Below are positions 1-8,915 of a stretch of 12,706 bases of DNA, one piece after another. Made by a program: the position numbers and the translations under genes. The stretch lies in NCBI GenBank assembly GCA_021805275.1, contig JAJZFQ010000236.1:1-12706 (forward strand), in the 5' to 3' direction. How positions within the stretch are numbered: position 1 is the first letter of the stretch; each line of letters starts with the position of its first letter. Origin of the DNA: Pseudomonadota bacterium (GTDB lineage Bacteria > Pseudomonadota > Gammaproteobacteria > Steroidobacterales > Steroidobacteraceae). The notes under the pieces were generated by a model. That model was not told the origin of the DNA and ran no database searches. It worked only from the letters and a program-made list of their open reading frames with translations.

Positions 1-2
1 AC

Positions 3-1538
3 GGGAAGACCTTCTACCGGCCGGCGTGGAAGTACTCTCTGCCGGGCAATCTCGGTCAGATGGTGCTCTCGGTGCCGGGACTGAGCAGTGAGCCGGCGAG
101 CTTTCACCCGATGATTGCGCGACTCGGACACGGCGCCTACCAGAAGATGGTCGCGCCGAATATCCAGTGGCCCCACAGCGGCACCGCGAGCGGCGTACCT
201 GGTGATTACACCGTCGGCGACGTCGCGAACTTCTACAACATCAATCCTCTCTATCAAGAGGGCGTTACCGGCCGGAATCAGACCATTGGCATCATGACGC
301 TCGCCAACTTCCGGCGCGCGGACGTCTACGCCTACTGGAACGCCATTGGCTTGAAGGTCAAACCAAACCGTGTCTCGAAGGTGATGGTCGACGGCGGCAC
401 GCCGGTCGCCGCCAATGTCGGCGACGACGAGACGTCGCTTGACGTCGAGCAATCTGGCGGCATCGCCCCCGATGCGCGCATTCAGGTCTACATCGCCCCG
501 AACACCAATCAGGGCTTCCTCGACCTGTTCTACACGGCCGCCTCGAAGAACCGCGCCGACACCGTGTCGATCAGTTGGGGTGAACCGGAAGAGCTGTACT
601 TCGCGGCACTGAATGGCGGGACCGATTACACCGGTCAGCTGATCGCGATGGATCAGGCGCTGCTCGAAGGCGCCGCCCAGGGCCAGTCATTCTTCGCCGC
701 CGCGGGCGACGCGGGCGCATACGACATCAACAACGCGCAGATCGCGCCGATTCCGCAGTACTCCGAGCAACTCTCGGTGGATGCGCCGGCGTCGGACCCG
801 ACCATCACGGCGGCCGGCGGCCTGACCATCAACGCAACGATTCCCGGCATCGCGAGCCTGGGCTGCCCGGCCATCCCAATTGCCCAGCAGCAGGTGTGGG
901 GCTGGGACTACCTGCTCAACGCCTGGGGCAGCTGCCTCGGCTTGACCACCGCCGATCTGTTTCCGGTCGGCGGCGGCGGCGGCGTCAGCTCGTTCTGGTC
1001 GATGCCATCCTATCAGCGCCAGACCATGGGCATGCAGCGCACGCAGCCGGGTCAGAGCCTGTATCAGTACCCGAATCCGCCGAGCACTGTGGGCGGAACG
1101 GACCTGATCGATCTCCCGGCGAATTTCCTCGGGCGCAATGTACCGGATCTTTCGCTCAACGCCGATCCCGAGACCGGCTACGTCCTGATCGACTGCACGG
1201 ACTTCCCGGCACCGGCCAATCCTCAGTGTGCGGCAGCCGGCTTTGGTGGCACCAGCTTCGTTGCACCGCAACTGAACGGCATGACCGCGCTGATCGATCA
1301 GGCCTCGGGCGGACGCGTCGGTCTGCTCAACCCAACGCTCTACGCCTTGCAGAACGAACTCGGCTACGGTCGCGGCTCACCGTTCATGGACGTCACGGCG
1401 GGCGACAACTGGTTCTACCACGGCCTTCCGGGGTATGACGATGGCTCTGGCATCGGTGCCATCAATGTTGCGCGCCTGGCGTTGATTTACTCGTTCCTCA
1501 ATGGTGCGGACGATAGTCATGAGGGCAATCATCACTGA
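3..1538 (+). CDS. S53 family serine peptidase (sedolisin/pseudomonalisin type), 5'-truncated by window edge
   Basis: This is an acid-acting, secreted serine-carboxyl endopeptidase of family S53. The reading frame is open from the window start; residues before the first Met (position 60) include LPGNLGQMVLSVPGL, which resembles the end of the S53 pro-domain, so the true start with signal peptide lies upstream. Counting from that Met, the catalytic Glu and Asp are E124 and D128 in DDETSLDVE, the oxyanion Asp is D217 in FFAAAGDAG, and the nucleophile is S399 in GFGGTSF followed by AP. The C-terminal DVTAGDN...GYDDGSGIG (about residues 444-466) matches the family's calcium-binding loop. All expected catalytic residues are present, so the enzyme should be active. 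It ends at a strong terminator and is probably the last gene of its transcript. The family call is firm; the substrate is unknown. Confidence 0.93.
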   Translation, partial: GKTFYRPAWKYSLPGNLGQMVLSVPGLSSEPASFHPMIARLGHGAYQKMVAPNIQWPHSGTASGVPGDYTVGDVANFYNINPLYQEGVTGRNQTIGIMTLANFRRADVYAYWNAIGLKVKPNRVSKVMVDGGTPVAANVGDDETSLDVEQSGGIAPDARIQVYIAPNTNQGFLDLFYTAASKNRADTVSISWGEPEELYFAALNGGTDYTGQLIAMDQALLEGAAQGQSFFAAAGDAGAYDINNAQIAPIPQYSEQLSVDAPASDPTITAAGGLTINATIPGIASLGCPAIPIAQQQVWGWDYLLNAWGSCLGLTTADLFPVGGGGGVSSFWSMPSYQRQTMGMQRTQPGQSLYQYPNPPSTVGGTDLIDLPANFLGRNVPDLSLNADPETGYVLIDCTDFPAPANPQCAAAGFGGTSFVAPQLNGMTALIDQASGGRVGLLNPTLYALQNELGYGRGSPFMDVTAGDNWFYHGLPGYDDGSGIGAINVARLALIYSFLNGADDSHEGNHH

Positions 1539-1563
1539 TGCCTGAGGCGACTGGCGCCTGAGC

Positions 1564-1605
1564 AAGGCCTCTTTCCGCCTCCGCGGAAGGAGGCCTTCGC
1601 TTTTT
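1564..1605 (+). terminator. Intrinsic terminator of the S53 peptidase gene
   Basis: Arms AAGGCCTCTTTCC (1564-1576) and GGAAGGAGGCCTT (1585-1597) pair over 13 bp with one G-T wobble. Two further G-C pairs close a CTCC tetraloop, and a TTTTT run follows at 1601-1605. It begins 25 bp after the stop codon. The stem is nearly symmetric but lacks a matching A-run on the left, so it should work mainly on the plus strand. Confidence 0.9.
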
Positions 1606-2353
1606 CTGGGGTCCCTCGTGCGCAGACCGTGGCGAGCGTCGCGGCCGCGAGCGGCAGCAACACGCCGACGGTCGGAAGGACCACGACCCGTCCTCGAGCG
1701 AGCGACTTACGGGGCCTATTTCGGAGCGTTTGCGTCACGAACGCCCCCCTTCTTCGACCGAGTCCGCGGCGATGCCGTACGGCGAACGCTCATACCTAGT
1801 CCCGATTCACCTCGAGAGCCCGTGCAATCTGAACGAGATGCACGTGTCGATAGTTTGCGGATCACTGATGAAGCTGCGCTGACCCAAGACGTTTGTCGCA
1901 AGCCACGCAATAGCACGACATGGACTGCGGCTTGCGATGGCGATGTAGGAACGCAATGCCCGTGAGAGTTCCCGCTGCGATGCGGTAGGTCTTGACGCCG
2001 AGTCGCGGCCGACCCCCTTCGTTGATCGATCGCGGGCCCTGCTCAATGATTGTGTTCAGGTCAGGGCAATTGGGCATGAATACCCACGTCCAGCGTCGGT
2101 CCTCTCAACGAAGCCGGCGCAGTCCCCAGCGCCTTTGCGTCAGTGCCGTGCAGAGAAATCCTGCAGGGCCATCGGGGCGCAAATGTCCGCACGGCCTTAA
2201 AAATGGCCTCCTCGATTTTCGCCGGAACGTCCGTAATCCGGTGTACCCAGCGCCCGAAGCATCGCTGCCTACCCAAGGCCGGCCGCGTTCCTGACGACCG
2301 CCTGGTTCTCGGGCTCCCCCGGTCATCGTACCTGGTCACCTGGGAGTGAGCCC
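1606..2353. other. Stretch without an intact gene, containing IS debris
   Basis: I find no intact gene here. Open frames exist on both strands but lack a good ribosome binding site, are rich in Arg/Pro/Ser as expected of out-of-frame GC-rich DNA, and do not resemble known proteins, apart from the transposase remnant described separately. A minus-strand frame around 1560-1738 contains a hydrophobic run but would read through the terminator hairpin, so I do not call it. I could not recognise terminal inverted repeats or target-site duplications of an insertion sequence in this interval. Confidence 0.6.
1867..2231 (-). pseudogene. Decayed C-terminal part of an IS6/IS240-like DDE transposase
   Basis: Three minus-strand frames together resemble the end of an IS6-family transposase. 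The first (about 2231-2106) reads DVPAKIEEAIFKAV...CRISLHGTDAKALGTAPASL, like the family's RKAI...ITIDGSDANAAAI region. The second (about 2100-1925) reads PDLNTIIEQ...GRPRLGVKTYR, then GTLTGI...HRHRKPQ, like YLNNIVEQDHR...LGFKSFRTA..TL.GIE.MHMIRKGQ. The third (about 1917-1867) reads AIAWLATNVLGQRSFI. Two frameshifts are therefore needed. The second catalytic Asp of the DDE triad is His here (codon at 2148-2150), while the catalytic Glu (codon 2042-2044) remains. The N-terminal half is not recognisable. This is a dead fragment, identified by motif similarity from memory. Confidence 0.62.
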
Positions 2354-2395
2354 AAAACGCTCGCGGGCGGGAACCACAAGGGCCCCGCCCGCGAG
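2354..2395 (-). terminator. Intrinsic terminator of the exported HExxE protein gene
   Basis: Read on the minus strand, a perfect 12-bp stem (CTCGCGGGCGGG at 2395-2384 pairing with CCCGCCCGCGAG at 2371-2360) has a 12-nt loop and is followed by CGTTTT (the T4 run is at 2357-2354). It lies about 75 bp downstream of the stop codon at 2471. The T-run is short but the stem is very GC-rich, and no plus-strand gene ends here. Confidence 0.8.
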
Positions 2396-2470
2396 ACTTC
2401 ATCTTCAACTATGCCGGCTCGCCTCGGGACTCACCCCAGGACGGGCCCCGCACTCGCCTCCGGGTACGGC

Positions 2471-3673
2471 TCAGCCGTTACCCCAGCCGTTGCCCCCGCC
2501 GTTGCCCCAACCATTGTCGCCGCCATCCCCACGGCTTGCATAGGTGGTGCAGGCGTGCGCCGCATTGTTGTACTCGGGCTGAATCCAATACGTATGCCCG
2601 GCGAGATTGACCTCACTCGGATCGAAGTACACGGTCGTGGTCGGACCGGGTACCGCCGGCGGCGGCGGATTGATCGCAAGGAAGCTGCACTCGTCGCCAA
2701 TCTCCTGACCGAACAATCCGTTGGCCAGCTCGTTCCACCAGCCGGTCGGCCAGTAGCCCGGGGGATTGCCCACGGTATTCGGATCGGTGATGGTCTCGAA
2801 CGTCTCGTGCGAGAGCACGCTGTCCGTCGAGTCCACCATCTGACCGTTACCGGTGTTCGGCCGCACCGAGCAGCCACTCACGTCCTGATACGGCTCGACC
2901 GTGTACAGCGCGAGCGTCGAGTTCGGGAACAGCGAAGCATTGTGGTACGCGCAGTACTTGAAAGTGCTCGCGTTGTCCGGCGAATAGCAGGTCCCGGCGA
3001 CCTGGCACTCATCCTGGCCCGGCGGCAGGAAGATGTCATAGATCGCGCTGAAGCCCGTCGGCAGTCCCAACGTGGTAGTCACCTCGTACACGATTTCCTG
3101 CATCTGAAAATCCGACAGCGCCGTGCCGGGGGTCACGCCGCTCAGCGTCACCATGATGTCCTTCGGATACACGGTGTAACGGTCACCATCGTAGGCGTGA
3201 ACGTACTGATCGGTGATGTGAATCATCTGACTGCGACCGAGGTCGGTCAGAAAGCCATCCGGATCACCCCAGCACGAGGCAACGGTATTGCATGACCCAT
3301 TGGTGGTCGTATCGACGTAGATCATGTACTCGGTGGCCGACTGTACCGTGTGCCCGCCGTGGTACTGCAACTGCCCCGGATAACGCGTGCGCTGGTCGTT
3401 ATCGTGCCAGCCGCCGGAGGAATCCCCGGGTCCGCCGCCGTGCATATCGAACCGCTGCGCGCTCAGTGCCATCTGGCCGGCCGCCGTGTTGGCGTACAGC
3501 AAGTGCGGCACACCCTGATGCGCCTGCGCAATCTGCGCCTTGGCGTAGCCGCCCAGATCCACCGTCAGGTGCAGCGCCTGTTGCGCCGCTTGCACCGGCG
3601 AGCACGTCAGGACCGTCGCAATCGTTCCGGCCGCCGCAGCGAGCGCGTAAGACCATAAACGCGACCTTTGCAT
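2471..3673 (-). CDS. Exported protein with HExxE motif, EXORDIUM/PHI-1-like, with Gly/Asn/Trp tail
   Basis: This 400-residue protein begins with a Sec signal peptide (MQRSRLWSYALAAAAG..., likely cut after SPVQA near residue 29). The mature part has several Cys (128, 134, 223, 229, 241, 268, 329, 375) that could form disulfides outside the cytoplasm. Its best landmark is SHETFETITDP at 288-298 (H289, E290, E293) followed by EIGDEC at 324-329. A similar HExxE...EIxDxC arrangement is what I recall for EXORDIUM/PHI-1-like proteins and related bacterial secreted proteins; it resembles a zincin motif but has Glu instead of the second His, so peptidase activity is doubtful. The last 15 residues are a low-complexity NGWG/NGGG tail encoded by a 12-bp tandem repeat. 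The start is supported by GAGGAG (3685-3680 on the minus strand) 6 nt upstream. It is a single-gene unit with its own terminator. The function is unknown; location outside the cytoplasm is well supported. Confidence 0.82.
   Translation of the reverse strand: MQRSRLWSYALAAAAGTIATVLTCSPVQAAQQALHLTVDLGGYAKAQIAQAHQGVPHLLYANTAAGQMALSAQRFDMHGGGPGDSSGGWHDNDQRTRYPGQLQYHGGHTVQSATEYMIYVDTTTNGSCNTVASCWGDPDGFLTDLGRSQMIHITDQYVHAYDGDRYTVYPKDIMVTLSGVTPGTALSDFQMQEIVYEVTTTLGLPTGFSAIYDIFLPPGQDECQVAGTCYSPDNASTFKYCAYHNASLFPNSTLALYTVEPYQDVSGCSVRPNTGNGQMVDSTDSVLSHETFETITDPNTVGNPPGYWPTGWWNELANGLFGQEIGDECSFLAINPPPPAVPGPTTTVYFDPSEVNLAGHTYWIQPEYNNAAHACTTYASRGDGGDNGWGNGGGNGWGNG
2474..2521. repeat. 12-bp tandem repeat encoding the NGWG/NGGG tail
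   Basis: On the plus strand the units are gccgttacccca (2474-2485), gccgttgccccc (2486-2497), gccgttgcccca (2498-2509) and a degenerate accattgtcgcc (2510-2521). The array sits directly against the stop codon of the minus-strand exported protein and is in frame (12 bp = 4 residues), so gain or loss of a unit would lengthen or shorten the tail without a frameshift. Confidence 0.85.
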
Positions 3674-3679
3674 GGATGA

Positions 3680-3685
3680 CTCCTC
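3680..3685 (-). promoter_or_regulatory. Ribosome binding site of the exported HExxE protein gene
   Basis: GAGGAG on the minus strand, 6 nt before the ATG at 3673-3671. It fixes the start directly ahead of the signal peptide. Confidence 0.8.
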
Positions 3686-3862
3686 GTTTATTATTTCCGT
3701 CAGACAGGAGAGCTTCGCTGTTGTTGTTCAACATTCAGCCCGTTGTTATTGCAGACATCCCGGAGAACGCCCGACGCACGGAATCGCAAGTGATGATCAC
3801 ATCGGCCTATGAGGCACTGTTTTTCTGCGTATCAGGGCATCTTCCCCAGGAGATGCTGATCG

Positions 3863-3892
3863 AGGATAGGCGCCGCATTCCGAGTCTGTCAA
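3863..3892 (-). promoter_or_regulatory. Candidate sigma70-like promoter for the exported HExxE protein gene
   Basis: On the minus strand a perfect -35 TTGACA (3892-3887) is followed, after 18 nt, by TATCCT (3868-3863; 4 of 6 consensus bases). Transcription would begin near 3856 and leave a leader of about 180 nt before the ATG. The -35 is part of an inverted-repeat cluster, so the promoter may be under operator control. No better promoter is seen closer to the start. Confidence 0.5.
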
Positions 3893-3914
3893 GTTTGACA
3901 TTTTTGTGTCAAAC
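3887..3914. promoter_or_regulatory. Nested inverted repeats, possible operator
   Basis: Two overlapping palindromes share a middle arm: TGTCAA-gt-TTGACA at 3887-3900 and the perfect 8-bp pair GTTTGACA (3893-3900) / TGTCAAAC (3907-3914) with spacer tttttg. Such symmetry next to a divergent intergenic region suggests binding of a dimeric regulator, and the arms also contain -35-like TTGACA on both strands. I do not recognise the regulator family. Confidence 0.5.
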
Positions 3915-4060
3915 ACCGTGCCCATCAACCGGCGCGCGCGCCGCGGACAGGGTGTTCACGTGCGCCCCGATAGGCTCGCGGGCGATCGAAGATGGGGTCT
4001 CGGCGCATCGCTCGGCACTGGGAATCCGCGCGACCGCGCGCCGCGCGCCGAGGCAATCCG

Positions 4061-4089
4061 TTGCACGCGCGGCGCGGTGTTGCTAGGCT
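4061..4089 (+). promoter_or_regulatory. Promoter of the antiporter gene, with dyad around the -10
   Basis: TTGCAC (4061-4066), a 17-nt spacer and TAGGCT (4084-4089), preceded by TGC as an extended -10. Transcription would begin near 4096, giving a leader of about 35 nt. The -10 is flanked exactly by GTTGC (4079-4083) and GCAAC (4090-4094), a 5-bp inverted repeat that could be a regulator site or chance. Confidence 0.6.
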
Positions 4090-4119
4090 GCAACGAACCC
4101 GCCCCTGCGGCGCCGCGCG

Positions 4120-4125
4120 AGGAAG
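4120..4125 (+). promoter_or_regulatory. Ribosome binding site that sets the antiporter start
   Basis: AGGAAG lies 5 nt before the ATG at 4131. It favours this start over in-frame codons further upstream (for example 3906), which lie before the promoter. Confidence 0.75.
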
Positions 4126-4130
4126 CGCAC

Positions 4131-5306
4131 ATGGTTTACGTGGCGATTCTGGTGGCCGCAGTATTTCTGCTCATCGCGTTCGCGGTCGAGCAGCTCGACC
4201 GGGCCTCCGGCCTGCCCTCAGTGGTGGTGATGATCGCGCTCGGCTTGATGGCTCAGCCGCTCCTGCAGGCCACCGGGTTCGTCGTCCGGGGCATCACCAG
4301 CAGCGTGCCCGTCGCCGGCGCCATCGCACTGGTGCTGATCGTGCTCGAGGGGGCGCTCGACATCGAACTGCGCCGCGAGCGGCTCAGACTCGCCGCCACC
4401 GCCTTCTCGATTGCGACGCTCGCGCTGCTGCTCTACGGCGCAGTGTTCACGGTCATCGCCGCCAAAATGCTCGGGCTCTCGTACGCGCAGGGCGCCATCC
4501 TCGCCACCCCGCTCGCCCTCATCAGCAGCTCCGTCGCCATCCCCGCCAGCCGCAGCCTAGGTCCGCACGCCCGGGAGTTCGTCATTTACGAGAGCTCCAC
4601 GTCCGACATCCTCGGGGTGCTCGTCTTCTTCGCGCTCGTGCATTCCGGCGCGACGGTGCAGGGCTTTCTGACCGGGCTCGCCGGCGGCGGCGTGCTCTCG
4701 CTGCTACTCGCAGCGATCTGCTCGATCGCCCTGGTGGCGATCTCCACGCGCGCCACCGCACACGTGCGCTACATCCCACTGCTCGCCGGGCTGTTCGCGC
4801 TGTACTCCGCCGGGGAGCTGCTGCACCTCTCCCCGCTGATCATGGTGCTGCTGTTCGGATTGATGTTGAACAACCAGCCGGTGCTGACCCGCATCCCGGG
4901 GTTGGCCCGCATTGGGGAGAAGATCTCGCCGCAGACGGTCGGTGAGCTGAAAGTATTGGTGCAGGAGCTGACGTTCGCCGTGCGCGGATTTTTCTTCTTC
5001 GTACTCGGGTATTCCACCAAGCTGATCGACTTCACTTCACTGCAGGCCTGGGCCGCGGCCGCGATCATCCTCGTCATCATCTACGGACTGCGCTATGCGA
5101 TGCTGCGGCCCTTCGGGCGCACGCTGAGCGCCGAGCTCACCTGGCTCGCCCCGCGCGGGCTGATCACCACCGTGCTGTACCTCGAGGCGCGTCGCACGCT
5201 GCATTTGCCCTCGTATTTCGACGGTACGATCCTGCTGGTGGTGTTCCTGTCCGCCGCCGCCCTCACGCTGGTTCGCCGGCCCACCCCGGCAGCGGCCACC
5301 GATTAA
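4131..5306 (+). CDS. Cation:proton antiporter (CPA / Na+/H+ exchanger family)
   Basis: This 391-residue inner-membrane protein is hydrophobic throughout, with about a dozen predicted membrane spans, and should exchange Na+ or K+ for protons. LVLIVLEGALDIELRRERLR (68-87) matches the CPA signature around TM3. The ion-site region is ATPLALISSSVAIPAS (125-140) plus YESSTSDILGVLVFFAL (153-169): E154 and D159 are conserved, but the residue before the Asp is Ser158 rather than the Asn (CPA1) or Asp (electrogenic CPA2) usual in well-studied members, and ATDPV is replaced by ATPLA. The C-terminal APRGLITTVLY (340-350) has the conserved Arg342. There is no cytoplasmic TrkA-N or CBS tail. The start is set by promoter and ribosome binding site; the gene is monocistronic and overlaps the convergent neighbour by 4 bp. 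The family call is firm; the transported ion is unknown. Confidence 0.9.
   Translation: MVYVAILVAAVFLLIAFAVEQLDRASGLPSVVVMIALGLMAQPLLQATGFVVRGITSSVPVAGAIALVLIVLEGALDIELRRERLRLAATAFSIATLALLLYGAVFTVIAAKMLGLSYAQGAILATPLALISSSVAIPASRSLGPHAREFVIYESSTSDILGVLVFFALVHSGATVQGFLTGLAGGGVLSLLLAAICSIALVAISTRATAHVRYIPLLAGLFALYSAGELLHLSPLIMVLLFGLMLNNQPVLTRIPGLARIGEKISPQTVGELKVLVQELTFAVRGFFFFVLGYSTKLIDFTSLQAWAAAAIILVIIYGLRYAMLRPFGRTLSAELTWLAPRGLITTVLYLEARRTLHLPSYFDGTILLVVFLSAAALTLVRRPTPAAATD
5303..5306. other. Tail-to-tail overlap of two stop codons (TTAA)
   Basis: The antiporter stop TAA (5304-5306, plus) and the DUF2007 stop TAA (5305-5303, minus) share the palindrome TTAA. No terminator hairpin is visible near it on either strand, so the transcripts must overlap at their 3' ends unless Rho acts. 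Confidence 0.9.
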
Positions 5307-5599
5307 CCCCCCTCCTGCGGTCCCGGCTCCTCGGGCACGCTGCCGAGCGCAAGCGCCGTCAGCTCCTCCTCGCTCGGCCGCTGGGCCTCGAGCGACTGGC
5401 GGGCGCGCGCCAACCAGGGACGCGGCACGTGCACTTCAGCATTCTGCTCGAGCCCGGGGATCGGCTCGAATGCGCGCACCTGCGCCGGGATACCATCGGC
5501 GTGTAGCCGGCCGGCGAGCACCTGCGCGGCGAGCGGATCGGGGCAGGTCTCGAGCCGAACCCAGTCGGGCGCCTCGGTACGCGATTCGTGTCGTTGCAT
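5303..5599 (-). CDS. DUF2007 small protein (putative signal-transducing protein)
   Basis: This 98-residue soluble protein has no signal peptide. Residues 12-72 (PDWVRLETCPDPLAAQVLAG, then LHADGIPAQVRAFEP, then EVHVPRPWLARARQSLE) follow the DUF2007 pattern: a beta strand, a helix covering 'source switching' residues, GI, and a V.V...D/W...A...L end. Family members are small ferredoxin-like-fold proteins often labelled signal transducing, without an assigned activity. The start is 10 nt after the stop of the peptidase gene, with GAGG overlapping that stop as a weak ribosome binding site, so translation is probably coupled and the two genes form an operon. The stop TTA overlaps the antiporter stop. 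The C-terminus is acidic and Pro/Gly-rich (PSEEELTALALGSVPEEPG). Confidence 0.82.
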   Translation of the reverse strand: MQRHESRTEAPDWVRLETCPDPLAAQVLAGRLHADGIPAQVRAFEPIPGLEQNAEVHVPRPWLARARQSLEAQRPSEEELTALALGSVPEEPGPQEGG

Positions 5600-5609
5600 G
5601 GTGAGCGCC

Positions 5610-8849
<3,240 letters not shown>

Positions 8850-8915
8850 GGCGCACGCATCCGGACCGTATCGCGGCGCTCGGTGGCGCCTGGCATTCAT
8901 CAGGAGTTCGAGTCG

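Larger units (their letters stand above)
3674..4130. other. Divergent intergenic region
   Basis: This gene-free stretch separates the minus-strand exported protein from the plus-strand antiporter. Its left half (about 3674-3910) is visibly more AT-rich than the flanking genes and would form the long leader of the minus-strand transcript; I recognise no known riboswitch in it. The right half (3915-4130) is very GC-rich and carries the antiporter promoter. The antiporter frame stays open back to 3906, but that upstream part looks like non-coding translation. Confidence 0.6.

Noticed and set aside
1750..1866. Terminal inverted repeat of the IS6-like element near 1850
   Set aside because: A GCAAAC-like string occurs, but it does not match a recognisable IS6 end and has no partner on the other side.
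1618..1965. Possible 115-residue hypothetical protein on the plus strand
   Set aside because: It has no ribosome binding site, an Arg/Pro/Ser-rich translation, and overlaps the transposase remnant on the other strand.
2474..2521. Short repeats as a CRISPR or REP-type array
   Set aside because: Units are contiguous, 12 bp, in frame and within a coding region, with no spacers.
2411..3295. Plus-strand frame of 294 codons opposite the exported HExxE protein
   Set aside because: The minus-strand gene has a signal peptide, ribosome binding site, promoter and terminator; the plus-strand frame has none.
3674..3860. Possible cyclic-di-GMP or other riboswitch in the leader of the exported protein gene
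   Set aside because: A short segment resembling part of a GEMM motif was seen, but the conserved core elements are not present in order.
3906..4130. Upstream in-frame extension of the antiporter (75 codons)
   Set aside because: It precedes the promoter and ribosome binding site, is Arg-rich and does not resemble antiporter N-termini.
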